Assembly (NCBI GenBank): GCA_022494885.1
Contig: JAGVSM010004247.1
Span: 62,001 to 126,000, forward strand
Length of the DNA stretch: 64,000 nt
Origin: Micrasema longulum
Lineage: Eukaryota; Arthropoda; Insecta; Trichoptera; Brachycentridae
Direction of reading: 5' to 3'
In this document: piece by piece, positions 20,945 to 31,871 of the stretch
Layout: each line of letters opens with the position of its first letter
How positions within the stretch are numbered: the first letter of the stretch is position 1
The notes under the pieces: model-generated
Told to the model about the DNA's origin: nothing
Seen by the model: the letters and a program-made list of their open reading frames with translations, nothing else
The model's database searches: none
Position numbers and translations under genes: made by a program

Positions 20945-21495
20945 TTCTCGTATTTTTATCCTAAATTATCACACTAGAGCAGCGATTTTTTACGCATTGT
21001 AGATGTTTACCATTGGCGTGTCTTTGTCGTTTTGCTTCACAGGTCGCAGTGACGTCAGGGGCTTGCACAGCACTGACCCCCCACTTCTAAAAATAAGAAT
21101 GAGATTATATAATTGAACGTGTAATTTTTAACCATAGCATAAATACAAATTATTTATTTTTTCATGTTATGTGGTGGTTTTTGTTTTTATTTGATTTTGT
21201 CGGTGGGAAAATATTCGAAGAATCTTTAGTAGCTTTCTTAACGCGTCTGAAGATGCAGTTTGTAATACGATCTGAAACCGCAAAAAGAAAATAGCTTAGA
21301 CCACAAAACAGTTACTGGACAGTAATTTAATATTATTATAGCCCGATTATATCGAGGTCGGCGTGTTTTTTTTTTATTGTTGCACGAATACATTCTATCC
21401 GCGTTTTGTATTACGGAAGCGAACTACATTTATGTATACAATATGCATTAATATATTTATTCTATTTTGATAAATTTACGGATTGCATTATAAAC
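20945..21495. other. Unassigned stretch
   Basis: No coding region or element ends recognised. Near 21240-21290 the text cgcgtctgaagatgcagttt and gatctgaaaccgcaaaa resembles the tail of a Penelope-like element in layout only. Confidence 0.3.
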
Positions 21496-21499
21496 ATAT

Positions 21500-22167
21500 A
21501 TTAAAATCACTGGCGGCTCCTGACCGAAAACATTGGCAGTGCATTTCTTTACATTTTGTCAACTTGTATATTATTAAGTTCAATAATATGATAGGTCTGA
21601 CGTGATAAACGAGCAATAGTATAACAGCCCGCGCATCGGAACCAGAAACGCTAAATGCGCCCAACATAATACGCACGTTATAGTTAACTAAATTCTCACT
21701 AATGTCATGTCATTACGCATGTTCAAAGTGACATTACAAACGAACTTCAAATCTGCGCATGCGTTGGCAATGCCCGGAATATGTATATTATCTTCTCCCT
21801 TTAACGCACAATTCATCGGTATGAAGCATTGTCTGTCTCGCTCAAATGACGATTTTAGGAGATATGATATATTTCTTACAAATTCAGGGTAAAAGATTGT
21901 GCAAAACAGAATATGCACTGGGACGATTGCGCGTGCGTAGACAAGATGAGAAAATCGTCCGCTAGAGTCGATTTCGCTAGATCTTTTGGCGCTAGTATTG
22001 AATATTACGATGTTTACGTGTATAATATTGCACCGACTCCCTGTTTCTTTCTACCTACTGATAACATATTTTTACTATCAATAAAATTACTAATTTATTT
22101 ACACAAATTTTTACTTGGCAGTGCACTGCACTTATGCACATACTAAGGAACCGCCTCTGATTACAAT
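21500..22167. mobile_element. hAT-type non-autonomous element hAT-m2
   Basis: Element 21508-22159 (652 bp). The ends begin cactggcggctcctgacc on the left and cagaggcggttccttagt read inward from the right, which fits the CAGNGGCGG-type ends of hAT elements. Flanks attaaaat (21500-21507) and attacaat (22160-22167) form an 8-bp duplication with one mismatch. Small ORFs inside (for example 21688-21918) overlap on both strands and show no transposase motif. A right-half copy is at 35412-35712. Confidence 0.88.
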
Positions 22168-22574
22168 CCATATTGGTCGGAGGAGAGTCAGATAAATTGT
22201 TGTCCGATGTAGAAGGACATAAGCTGGTTTCTTGTTTTACTAGTAATGACTTAGGACTTAGGATATAGAGATTTTGGTATTATTTATGTTTTCTCTGGAT
22301 ATTCATTGTTTACTTTTAAGACTGAAAAAGCACACATTATGATAAAACTGTAATGACTTTTTAATATTATTATGAAATACATAATTTACTTTCTTAGAAC
22401 GGGGAAGCTATCCCTAGTTAGGCAGTTTAGATGAACCAACAGCAAAAATAAAAAATATTTATGTTTACTTTTACTACTTAATTAATTTGTTGTATAAATA
22501 ATTATTTGTAAATTGCTGTATTGAGTAAATTGCTGTAATAAATATGTAAAAAATAAATAAATAAATAAAAAATT
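22168..22574. other. Unassigned stretch
   Basis: No gene or element ends recognised. The motif gaacggggaagctatcccta near 22398 resembles RTE-type 3' tails but is isolated. Confidence 0.35.
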
Positions 22575-23245
22575 AAAAAATTGAGCTATTATACTAAAAC
22601 AAGTAGAAAAATTTGTGTATCTGGGAAGTATGTTCACTAGGGATGGAATGACTGAGAAAGATATTGAAAGGAGGGTGAGTGCCGGGAACAGTGAACGGTG
22701 CACTTAAATCGACCTTGGCAAATAAATGTTTGTCACAAGGGGAAAAATTGGCAGTTCACAAGGGAGTCCTGGTCCCGTCCCTGATGTGCGATAGCGAAGT
22801 ATGGACTCGGAAAAACAGGGATGAAATTAGGCTGAATGCTGTCGAAATTCGATCTCTCAGGCGAATGTGTGGTAAAACTATGTACAATAGATGCACCAAT
22901 GTTGAGATCCGTACATTATGTAAGGCTGAGACAAGCATTATCGACAAAATCAATAAAGGAGCTCTGCGCCGGTTTGGACATGTAGAACGAATGGGCAGCG
23001 AAAGAACGGCTAAGAATATTTACAATGCGAATGTTGATGGATGCAGAAATAGAGGAAGACCGAGAAAGACATGGCATGACCAAATCCAACAAATACTCGA
23101 AGATGGACATGTCAAAAGTCGGAATAATCGGCGCGCGTGCATGAGAAGATGTTTGAATGTAGAGGAAGCGAGATCTGTATTCAAAGATAGAGTGTTGCGG
23201 CATTATATCCTCTCTGCCTTCCTTTACGGGGAAACGGCGTGATGG
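22575..23245 (+). pseudogene. RTE-like LINE, C-terminal region
   Basis: An open frame of 187 codons (22679-23242), extended upstream in another frame by VEKFVYLGSMFTRDGMTEKD, gives the end of an RTE-like protein. Blocks are VPSLMCDSEVWT (the equivalent of LLYGSETW), EIRSLRRMCG, a KINKGALRRFGHVERMGSER segment and NRGRPRKTWHDQIQQIL. A 1-nt change near 22695 separates the two frames, and endonuclease and RT are absent. The 3' end has cctttacggggaaacggcgt and a (ttgt)n tail. Related fragments lie at 23262-23386, 47700-48062 and 55850-56042. Confidence 0.88.
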
Positions 23246-23261
23246 TTTGTTTGTTTGTTTG

Positions 23262-23386
23262 TACATAGTTTAGCCTGAGAGATCGCATTTTGACAGCATT
23301 CAGCCTACTTTCATCCCTGTTTTTCCCAGTCCATACTTCGCTCCCGCACATCAGGGTCGAGACCAGGACTCCGTTGTGATCTGCTA
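23262..23386 (-). pseudogene. RTE-like LINE fragment, inverted
   Basis: On the minus strand GVLVSTLMCGSEVWTGKNRD, then AVKMRSLRLNYVQ repeats part of the protein at 22760-22880. It lies only 17 bp beyond the plus-strand copy and in opposite direction, giving an incomplete inverted repeat. Confidence 0.8.
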
Positions 23387-23399
23387 ATTTAATAAGTAA

Positions 23400-23935
23400 G
23401 TAGAAATGAAGAAATCGCAAGGAAATTAATCAATTCAGTACCCATTAAAAATAATTGAGGTTTGTAGACGTTAAAATACAAACAGTTATATTGTGTGACA
23501 AAATGGCGTCGCTGTTGACTCAAGACCACTTGCGATAGATGAATGAATGAATTAATTCGCAATAAGATTGTGTCTCGCTTCACCAGGAAATAACTTCGCT
23601 CAAGATCTACGCCTCTCATATCCATTGTCGAGTCGTGCCTCATGCCTTATGCCCGCCAGTTCCGGCCGAGCGCAAGACGGAAGTGCAAATTTCATGGATA
23701 GCTTGTTAATTGCTTTTTCATAATGAACTGGGTTTTATTCCCGAGAGTGCAAACAGCATTTGTTGGAAGCAAAATTCAAATTATCAAATCTTGTGTAATC
23801 GGCCTTGTTCACGAGCTTTGTTTTGCCACCATTAAGAGTAAAGCCATAACTGCCATTTTTTACAAAAAGTGAGTTCATTATAGATTTTTTTTATTAATTA
23901 ATTTCATAATAGGTACATGTTTTAAAAAAAGAGAC
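23400..23935. other. Unassigned stretch
   Basis: No recognisable coding region. An 84-codon minus ORF (23389-23643) has no known motif. GC is raised near 23640-23690. Confidence 0.3.
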
Positions 23936-23944
23936 TAATTTATT

Positions 23945-24312
23945 TATTTAACTTTTTGTACATAATGTTATTTGTACATTGGCGGGCTTATTGCCAAATG
24001 GCAATTTCTTCCAACCAACCTATAAAATAAAAGTTTTATTTTTATAATTCAAGTTACAGAACATATTCAATAGACAGAAAAAAAAGAAAGATTAAAAAGT
24101 TAAAAATATATAAAAATAGAAATAAACGTATTTGTTTATAAATTACCTTAAATCAAAACTATTACTCAATGGGAAAAAGGAAAAAAGCGGAAAGAGGAAA
24201 AAGGAAAGGAGGAGAGATTTTGGAAGAGAAAGGAGATGTTTCTTCAGACGTGATTTAAACAGAGATAATGTAGTAACATCTTTGATGGTGGATGGGAGAT
24301 GATTCCACAGTC
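23945..24312 (-). pseudogene. LINE-d 3' end
   Basis: A third copy of the LINE-d tail: ggcgggcttattgccaaatg near 23982, then the inverse coding end corresponding to the LKKHLLSF and RLWNHLPSTIKDV blocks, cut off after gattccacagtc at 24312, next to the double-hairpin MITE. Confidence 0.8.
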
Positions 24313-24320
24313 CACACTAA

Positions 24321-24568
24321 TACCCGTATGCAGAGACAAACCTTAAGGTGAGGAAAGTACATTCTATTGTCTTCACCTTCGGGTTATTCTCTGCATTTGG
24401 AATTAGAATGTACTTTCCTCACCTTAAGTTTTGTCTCTGCATATGTATGCAGAGACAAACCTTAAGGTGAGGAAAGTACATTCTATTGTCTTCACCTTCG
24501 GGTTATTCTCTGCATTTGAAATTAGAATGTACTTTCATCACCTTAAGTTTTGTCTCTGCATACGGGTA
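24321..24568. mobile_element. Tandem double-hairpin MITE with TA flanks
   Basis: Two 115-bp palindromic units (24328-24442 and 24447-24561) lie head to tail, separated by 4 bp. Each begins atgcagagacaaaccttaag and ends with the near-inverse. The outer ends extend the palindrome by cccgt/acggg, and the whole 244-bp element (24323-24566) is flanked by TA on both sides. Units differ by only a few bases. The structure suggests a mariner-type MITE that duplicated inside its own terminal repeat. No coding. Confidence 0.8.
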
Positions 24569-24589
24569 CAACTCTTGTGCTCGGAGAGT

Positions 24590-25700
24590 GACTTACACTG
24601 TTGTAGTTGTTTATTTATTTTATCAACATAAACGGCAAATCTGCCTTTTACAAAAATTTATAATGCTTACCTATTTGGCTTAATATTTTTTTTTATAAAC
24701 ATAAATTTCCTTATACCATAGATTTATAAAAAATTAAACCTAAAAATTATACAAGATTTATATTTAAAAAAAATTAATCTAAAAATTATACAGCATATTC
24801 AGTAGAAAGTTTAAATAATTCAAGGATAAATGTAAAAAACAAAATCAAATAATAAAACATTCTACAGTAATACAACAAGAAAATCATAAGTACTGTTTCA
24901 AACAGCTGGGCAAAGTGAACAAAAAACTGTATATATTATGAAATGCATGAATAAATAAATTTAATTACCATTCATCATCTTTGAAAAAGTTCCTACACTA
25001 AATATATCAGATACGCGGGAATAACTATTGTCGAGTTCATGAAGTCTGTTTAATACGGCATTACAAGTATACGCTGTCCGTGAATTGTTGCTACAAAGTG
25101 GTGGCACCTGTCTAGTCATTCTTCCAGGCACCATGAAGTTGATGAGAGATAATAGTTTAGGGCAATCCCATATTGAATTTACAATTTTGAGAATTTACAA
25201 TTAAGAGTTTATATAATTTTAACTATACGAGTACATGAGAAACAAAATAAAAACATGGGTATATAAATGAAAACATAAAACAATAATACATTCATACTAA
25301 TTAAAATTTTATGTAGTTTTTACTCGTGTTCAAAAAATTTCTTTAGATTTACTTTTAATTTATTTGTTGATATATTATTTTTAATAGTTTTTAGTTCATT
25401 GGGGAGATTATTATAATTTTTTACACATTTGAAGACAAAGCTATTTTGACCATGACTTGTGTGGAATTTAGGAATTTCAATATTTTTTTGGTATCTGAGT
25501 GACTTATTCATCTCAAATTCTTTTATTTTTTTCTTCTTTATAAATTTGTATAATATAATTTATTTTATAAAGAATGTCTACTGTATGAGCCTTAAATATT
25601 TTATATAGACTTTCCGTATTAAATGTTGAGGGTTTTTAAAAAAATACTTTAATCATTAATCTTTGTACTATTTAAAGAGGGTTTAATATATTGGCATATG
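24590..25700 (-). pseudogene. LINE-e 3' part with an embedded CR1-like piece
   Basis: On the minus strand MNKSLRYQKNIEIPKFHTSH, then GQNSFVFKCVKNYNNLPNEL (25511-25380) matches the same block at 34787-34920. The tail with acaactacaacagtgtaagt sits near 24590-24610. Between them, 25185-24965 reads LLSLINFMVPGRMTRQVPPL and LHELDNSYSRV, which belongs to a CR1-like C-terminus. So two LINE remnants are combined, by insertion or template switching. No RT remains. Confidence 0.7.
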
Positions 25701-25904
25701 CACTACCCCATCCTACAATACCATATTGTTACAAAATTAAAATATTATAAAAAAATTAACAAACAAAGTTAATTCAATTTAATTTAGTGTTATTTTTTTA
25801 ATATTTTTATTTTGTTAATATTTGTTTTTTAATTTTGTGTAAGATTGTAAGATTCAATATTTCCATGTACTTGTAATTTTCTCAAACTGAACGGTTTAAT
25901 TAAT

Positions 25905-26085
25905 TTGGGTATGTGGGAAAAATTGACAGGTCATAAGCCCTGTAGATGCCTGGACTTCTATATTACCTTCTGTTAAATGTTCTTCATCTCTGTTGTAATA
26001 TGTTAATATAAACAGCTCCCCAGGGAGTTGAATCCAGTCCTTGTCTCAAAAATTTGGACAAACTCAAAATATTGTTAAATTTAAT
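25905..26085 (-). mobile_element. FB fold-back family copy
   Basis: Minus orientation: aggtcataagccctgtagat, ggacttctatattaccttct, ttcttcatctctgttgtaat, agctccccagggagttgaat, ccagtccttgtctc, and gacaaactcaaaatattg at the end. This shows the family terminus well. Confidence 0.75.
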
Positions 26086-26099
26086 TTAATTTAATTACA

Positions 26100-26460
26100 T
26101 TAAATCAATGGTTTTGTGATCAAGTTGTTTCTTGTATATTGCACATACACACATTCTTCATTGCGTAGTTTGTAGTGTAAATTATAAACACTATAACTAA
26201 TGGCTAAACATATGCAAATATGTTGAGCGTAGGATTTAAGGTCGATTGGAACACACAGTAACGTACGCTTGTTATGCAACGGCTGCATTTAAATAGCTCC
26301 TTGCGTTTCTAAATACTCGTACGCCGACTCCAACAGTATGGAAACCTCTTTTAATGTAATTGGGCATTCAACCGATCAATTGGGACGTTTAGTGCTACCT
26401 AAAATTGTTTTTTTAATAATTTCTTGGGTATGATAACAATACGTATATCATGTCAATTAA
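26100..26460. other. Unassigned stretch
   Basis: No gene or element ends recognised. A 62-codon minus ORF (26100-26288) has no motif. Confidence 0.3.
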
Positions 26461-26464
26461 ATTT

Positions 26465-27100
26465 CAAGCGAGGCATTAAAAATGTTGGGCTTTATTTTGA
26501 GAAACACAAAAAATTTCAAGTCCATCCGATCATTGAAAATATTATACTGTTCTCTTGTAAGAAGTCATTTAAATTTTAATTCACCAATATGGTCACCCTG
26601 CTATAATGTTCATGTTTATAATATAGAAAACGTTCAACATAAATTTCTACGATATATAAACTACAAATTAAACATTCCAATACAAAATGTGAATTATGAC
26701 TATTTATTAACACTGCTCAACCTAACAACAGTTTCTGAAAGAAGAACTATTAATGATCTCATTGTACTGTATTAAATTGTAAACTCTCTTTTTGACGTAC
26801 CAAAAATACTTGAATTGATTAATTTTAGAGTACCCGCTGTCAACACTAGGAGTACTTTATTGTTTCATTGCTCCAGTACTTCTTCCAACCAACAAAACAA
26901 TTCATCGATACCGAGACTGCATAGTGCGTAGGTTAGGTAACACTTATGGAACGGCTGCAGACATTCTGTCCAATTCTTTACCATCTTATAAGTCCACAAT
27001 ATCAAATTTATTTGTGGCTGCTCGTCAAACTATTATTCACAATTCAATTCAAATTCCATAAATAAAAAAAATACTTACTTGTTTATTTTTATTACCTTAA
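26465..27100 (+). pseudogene. LINE-b C-terminal fragment
   Basis: Plus-strand open frame of 97 codons: MLGFILRNTKNFKSIRSLKI, then LYCSLVRSHLNFNSPIWSPC, YNIENVQHKFLRYINYKL and SERRTINDLIVLY, stop, then IVNSLFDVPKILELINFRVP in frame after it. These are the thumb and C-terminal blocks of a CR1-like LINE. The tail to about 27100 has stops. Beyond it (27100-27520) is T-rich sequence ending in aaaataaataaa, probably its 3' untranslated region. Confidence 0.82.
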
Positions 27101-27757
27101 ACTTGTTTTTATTTTTTTACTATTATATCAAATTCATTGTAGTATTGGCAAATACGCATTTCATATATACAAATTTTTATTTCCTCTTTTTTCACGATAA
27201 TATATGCTCGCCTGTTCATTAATTTAACTTAAATTTGTGTTTCTTGCTTACCGTAACACTTTATTTACTGTGTTTGCTTTACAGAATTTATTCCATAAGC
27301 TTATATCTTTGCATTTTTTGTTTATATGCTAACTGTTTTTTCTTGCATACCTTTGTTATTATTATTTTTTTTTTACTTTGTAAAACTTTTTATTATATCC
27401 TTTCTAACTAATTTCGCATATTTTTTCTGTATATTCTGTGTTCATTATTTAGTATGTTGGCATGTATTTTTTTTTTGTAAATGCCTTTTGAGCGTTAATG
27501 AACAAATTAAAAAATAAATAAAATACGAAATATCTAATATGAAATTTACATTTACAGTTAGATTAGAAAATTCGACTTTTCATTACAACTAAACCGACCC
27601 TCCGGGCCTCGGTGTTTATAATAATCTGTCGCTCAAAATAATGCCACCTTTATCACTCAGGCCTGGTAGGCGGGTGCAAAAGATAGTAAAATGACCAATC
27701 AGTAAAAAAAGTCAACACATCTAAATTGACGAACTTTACGATTTCGTAGCTTTATAC

Positions 27758-27865
27758 TACCGTATTTTGCTGAGGGTAAGACGCATCGGACCATAAGACG
27801 CACCCATATATTTGGTTCAATTTCCAGGGTAAAATAGTGCGTCTTATGGTCCGAAAAATACGGTA
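27758..27865. mobile_element. Mariner-type MITE (104 bp)
   Basis: 27760-27863 between two TA dinucleotides. The left end reads ccgtattttgctgagggtaa and the right, read inward, ccgtatttttcggaccataa; both sides contain ggaccataagacgcac. It has no coding capacity. A terminal fragment recurs near 61935-61962. Confidence 0.85.
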
Positions 27866-27898
27866 CTTTTCATGATCTTTCCGGCATCTTCTTTAACT

Positions 27899-28030
27899 TT
27901 AATCGGGTTGTGGTCCCGTGGCTAGTGTCTCGGACTCACATACCAAAGGTCCGTGGTTCGAATCCCACTCTACCCCAACTTGATTCCATTTTCTAATAGT
28001 GAGTTATTTACAACGATTATTTACGATTGC
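27899..28030 (+). mobile_element. SINE-1, copy 3 (truncated)
   Basis: Starts tcgggttgtggtcccgtggc and carries the A and B boxes (tggctagtgtc, ggttcgaatcc). It follows the SINE-1 body to gtgagttatttacaac and then departs, lacking the rest of the body and the poly-A. Confidence 0.85.
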
Positions 28031-28369
28031 ACGAAGAAAGACAATTTGTTATCAAAAAAGTCGAGATTGGGATTTGTGTTAGCTAGATGATTCTTGTCAC
28101 AGAGGAGTGAAAACGTCTCACGTCTTTTGAATAATGAATTAATTACAGGTGAATATCATTCTTCTTCTAAAAAAAATTGTACTTTTTTTGGTCCTTCGAG
28201 CCGGATTTCATCCGCTGACATTTGTCATTCGAGACTGTCGACCTAGAACGTCACTCGTGTCCGTCACGCTGTTGCTTGTATGCTGGATATCATTGTATGG
28301 GACTAGATATTAAGTTTATGAGAAGCGACAACTGCGCAAGTTCGCTTTGCGGTATCACGTTTCAAATGT

Positions 28370-28472
28370 CAGGGCTGGTATTCCGAACGCGTTTACAGCG
28401 CGCTATAATGCGTACTTGAGACGTAAAAACGCGCTATGCCGCGCTATAATTTCGTTTGGAATACCAGCCCTG
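28370..28472. mobile_element. Hairpin MITE (103 bp)
   Basis: Ends cagggctggtattccgaacg and, read inward from the right, cagggctggtattccaaacg. The interior repeats gcgcgctataat on one side and gcgctataat on the other. No coding. Diverged relatives occur at 36745-36870, 58190-58235 and 59554-59680. No convincing flanking duplication was seen. Confidence 0.75.
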
Positions 28473-28479
28473 GTAATTA

Positions 28480-29030
28480 TGTCGTTCGAGATTTTTCAAG
28501 ACAATGTGAATAATCAGTTTTTTAACAAGTAAATTATTTTTTTTGAGCAAAATTACATGATTATTATTTTTAAAATAGTAATTATAATTTGATTTAACTG
28601 TACCTACCTAATATTTTTTTTTTGTGCACTTTTAAATTGTAATTTTTTTCTCTTGTTCAAAAGAAGAAAGAAGGGAGGACTAGCTCCGTATTAGTCCGTA
28701 TGGATCCGCCGGCGAAAGGATTTTTAAGTTCGATTCAACAAAAAACTTTTTGTTTATTTTTTTATTATTTAATTATTGTTGTAATATTTTATTTATTTCT
28801 TACGTGTGGAACGATACGAAGTGGCTATTTCAATGTACGCTTTTGTTCTTCTTTTTTTGACATTGTATTTAGTAATGTATAGAAAACTATAATTGGCCTA
28901 TAATTTTGGTTTATTTGTAAACATTTATTTTTTGTTGTAATGGCTGTCTTTTTCTTTTAATAAATGAATAAAATAAATAAATAAAATAAATTATTAATAA
29001 TAATAATATTAATAATATGAACAATAATGA
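28480..29030. other. Unassigned AT-rich stretch
   Basis: T-rich sequence ending in runs of aaataaataaat (28960-28995), which suggests a LINE 3' tail, but no coding part was recognised. Confidence 0.35.
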
Positions 29031-29034
29031 ACAT

Positions 29035-29552
29035 GCTTGTTATCGCAGTCATAAGTCAACGCGTGTGTAATCTCTTAGTCAACGCTCGTGTCGGTTTGTT
29101 TTTTGTTTTCCTCTTAAATAAATACAGTTCACTGGCGAAAAATAGGCGTTTACTATAAAAAATAATACAATATATTGTATTTGCAAAATAGTAAGGAGTA
29201 TTTAATACAAAAAAAGTTAAAATTAATTTACAATTACTATGGTGACTGCTTTTCTTGACATTTGGCTTGCCAACCGCCGCGCCGGCTAAATGCAATAAAT
29301 AGCATGACAAACAATAAATAAATAAATAAAAATAGCAGTTCTGGAATATTTTCCATATTGACACCGGTGAAATTGAAATATGTGATTGCGCAGTAGGATT
29401 ATACGTCGCGAAACGTAAATATTTCAACATTTAATATTAGGTGTTCACGGATGTTCCATTGTAATCGCGAATACGATAAACAACCATGGTGAGAAATTAT
29501 TGTCACGTCGCTTCTAAGCACGTCGATAGTTATTTGTGATTGAGCACCAGGG
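29035..29552. mobile_element. MITE-k copy (left end missing)
   Basis: Same orientation as copy B: cgcagtcataagtcaacgcg, gtatttaatacaaaaaaagt, tgacatttggcttgccaacc, ttcacggatgttccattgta, and the right end cacgtcgatagttatttgtg followed by attgagc. The left inverted repeat is absent. A 124-codon minus ORF across it (29056-29430) is fortuitous. Confidence 0.8.
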
Positions 29553-29886
29553 CTGCATTCGATGACCATGCATATACTGAAAAATTGGGAGGATATTATT
29601 TTGTAACATCTAAAAAAAGTTTGTTAAAAAACACGATATTTTTTATATTGATCCCAATGAGATTATTTCCTTAAATTCCTCAAAATTTCAATCATTTCTC
29701 CTTCTTTATTTTATTTTTATTTTACTGAAATAAACGGTAAACTTAGTGCCTTTTACACATTAGTTGCAAATACAATTAAATATACATACATGTAAGCATA
29801 AGTAATACAGAGAATTTAAAACAATATTATTAATTAACAAATTAAGAAAGTCTAAAAAAGATAAACTAAATAAACGAATAAAAGAT

Positions 29887-30975
29887 TAGGGGAAGGGTGT
29901 ACAAAATGACACAGGCGGGTAAAATGACATAGCAATCATATCCCAGAAACCAAACTCTTGGTCATGTTTGAACCTGCACAAGAATGAGCACTGGTACGAC
30001 ACACAAATACTCACCAATATTTAGGACGCTTATGGCGACCCCCCGAGGAGGACGTGTTGCTGGTTACTTTGTGAAATAAAACAATATTTTTGTTGCGCGG
30101 ACAACGAAGGTATTATCATTATTTTATTTGTATTATTCTACAACACAAACTGAAAGGATATGTTGTGTCATTGTTAATCTTCATGAAAAACTATAATTTC
30201 GTTAAAATTTACAAAGTGCAATGTGATATTTTTTAATGTTTTTAAAAACTCACGTAGTGGGGCAAAACGACATATGTACGGGTAGGGTAAAATGACATAC
30301 TATGTCATTTTTCCCGACTTTTTTTTTTAGAAGAATAATAATGCTACGCAAATATGTGCGTAAACATGACATTTGAATACAACTCCAAATATATCAGAGG
30401 CTAAAGCTAAAGGTTTCAAAAAAAATATCCTGGAAAAGTGTAAACAAGGTATGTGTAAAAAAAATATTATTGATTCAGACACTGAAGACTTTCTACTTAC
30501 AGACGATGAAGATGACTGCTCATGCATTTATTTTAATGAGTTATATACGAGATCAAAGCCATGTGAAACATGGTTAAAATGCATGAAGTGTGGAAACTGG
30601 GCTCATGCAGAATGTGCTGGTTTAAATAAAAAAACAAGATTTTTGTTTGTGCAGTGTGCATTTAATATTTTAATTCTTTAATATTCATAAAAAAAACTTA
30701 TCAATTCTGTTTTTAAAAAGTGTTAAATAATCATCCTATCCAAGTATATATCGTATGTCATTTTGTACACCCGGTGGGGCAAAACGGTTTTTTGCCGTAT
30801 GTTTTTATTTTTGTATTTTTATTTGATAGATTTGTATTTTTCACTACAACAACAGTGCTTACATGTTAAAAAATAGTGTACATTTTGAACCAAAGAGATT
30901 TTTTACTAAATATCTTACCAATTATTTTTTTTCATTTTACAAAAAATCTATGTCATTTTGTACACCCTTCCCCTA
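29887..30975. mobile_element. Pogo/Tigger-type DNA element with internal deletion
   Basis: 29889-30973 (1085 bp) between TA dinucleotides. The ends share ggggaagggtgtacaaaatg and continue to gaca. Copies of a gggtaaaatgacat motif recur inside at 29917, 30287 (part of a palindrome at 30289-30311), and in variants at 30257 and 30755. These look like repeated binding sites. The only coding part left is a zinc-finger-like C-terminus (next entry). The TA duplication and domain fit the pogo branch of Tc1/mariner. Catalytic DDE sequence is missing, so it is non-autonomous. Confidence 0.8.
30373..30681 (+). pseudogene. C-terminal finger of a pogo-like transposase
   Basis: The 102-codon frame has an acidic stretch (DSDTEDFLLTDDEDD), then DCSCIYFNELYTRS and ETWLKCMKCGNWAHAECAGL. 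The spacing of Cys and His is that of a small PHD-like finger found at the end of many pogo/jerky-type insect transposases. The second pair reads CSCIYF, where a Cys would be expected in place of the Phe. The final pair is also degraded (FVQCAF). The upstream catalytic domain is deleted from the element. The family assignment is from memory of domain layout. Confidence 0.6.
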
Positions 30976-31379
30976 CCAGTTATAGAAGTATCGATAAAAA
31001 AAAGATAATTTGGTATTTGAAATACTTTGAACCAGTTAAAAAAAAACTAAGAAAATAAGTTTGAATAACAATAAAAATTATATATGTATTATTATTTAAA
31101 ACTAATACTTAGGTAAATAGTATATATTTGTGTATAAAAATATATAATGATGTAAAAAAAATGATGAAGAGAAATATTTTGTACTTATAAATTAATTCAA
31201 GAAAAGAAACGAATAAATAAAAAAAAACACTAATAAAAGTGTTTAAACAATTCTTGACAATAGTAGCAAATAGTTACCTAGAACTATTATCAATGAAATA
31301 ACGAAAAAGAGCCGTTCTATATGTACTAAATTTCATGTGAAATTCTTTGGTGGCTGTACGCGTTTTCTGCATAGTTCAG

Positions 31380-31865
31380 ACATACGATCCTATCACTAAC
31401 CTTCGACCACTTGCGTGTCTATGATCCATGTGTAATATTTAAACTCGATTTAAAGCGTATTGTACTGTACGTGTGCGTTAGAAAAATGGGCGTATCTCTA
31501 TCGGATTACGCCGTGAAGCACCTACAATATCTGGTCGTCCTTGCAACTGCGGTCGCGAGTCTAGTGCAAACGTATTTATCTCGACGGCTCGTGATCTAGG
31601 TGCCGCGGGCATAGTTACTTGTGATGTTTTTTCTCGGTAGTTGTGCCGTACCTCTCTGCTGAAAGACGGAAAAAAACGACTTATGATATTCAACAATGAT
31701 TTGCCAAATGTCCAGATATGCAACAACGTATTGAGTACGTCTATCTCCCTTTGTTAACCATGGAGTTGATACAGTGCTTTATTTATTTTGCTTAGTTCTT
31801 GGCATGAACACTTGACAAACTTACTACTATGCTCTATTTTTTATAAATTTATTGATATCATTCTA
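31380..31865. other. Unassigned stretch
   Basis: A region of mixed composition that I do not see repeated. ORFs on both strands (31411-31599 plus, 31478-31726 minus) overlap; the plus one ends in a hydrophobic stretch (LVVLATAVASLV) but lacks support. No element ends seen. Confidence 0.3.
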
Positions 31866-31871
31866 ACTTTG

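Larger units (their letters stand above)
29700..31375 (-). pseudogene. LINE remnant interrupted by a pogo-type element
   Basis: The minus-strand tail gtgtaaaaggcactaagttt near 29730 resembles the LINE-e tail (ggcagatttgccgtttatgt near 24640). The sequence resumes after the insertion at 30976. Near 31375-31280 the minus frame reads a LINE-like end (TKEFHMKFSTYRTALF). Coding is poor, and assignment rests mainly on the tail and on the insertion geometry. Confidence 0.45.

Noticed and set aside
22679..23242. 187-codon ORF as a host gene
   Set aside because: Its blocks (SLMCDSEVWT, FGHVERM, RGRPRKTWHDQ) are those of RTE-like LINE proteins and fragments recur three times in the window.
29056..29430. 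124-codon minus ORF as a gene
   Set aside because: It lies wholly within a MITE-k copy; the other copies are not open in this frame.
30373..30681. PHD-finger host protein
   Set aside because: The frame lies inside a TA-flanked inverted-repeat element and has lost Cys positions; it is better read as a transposase remnant.
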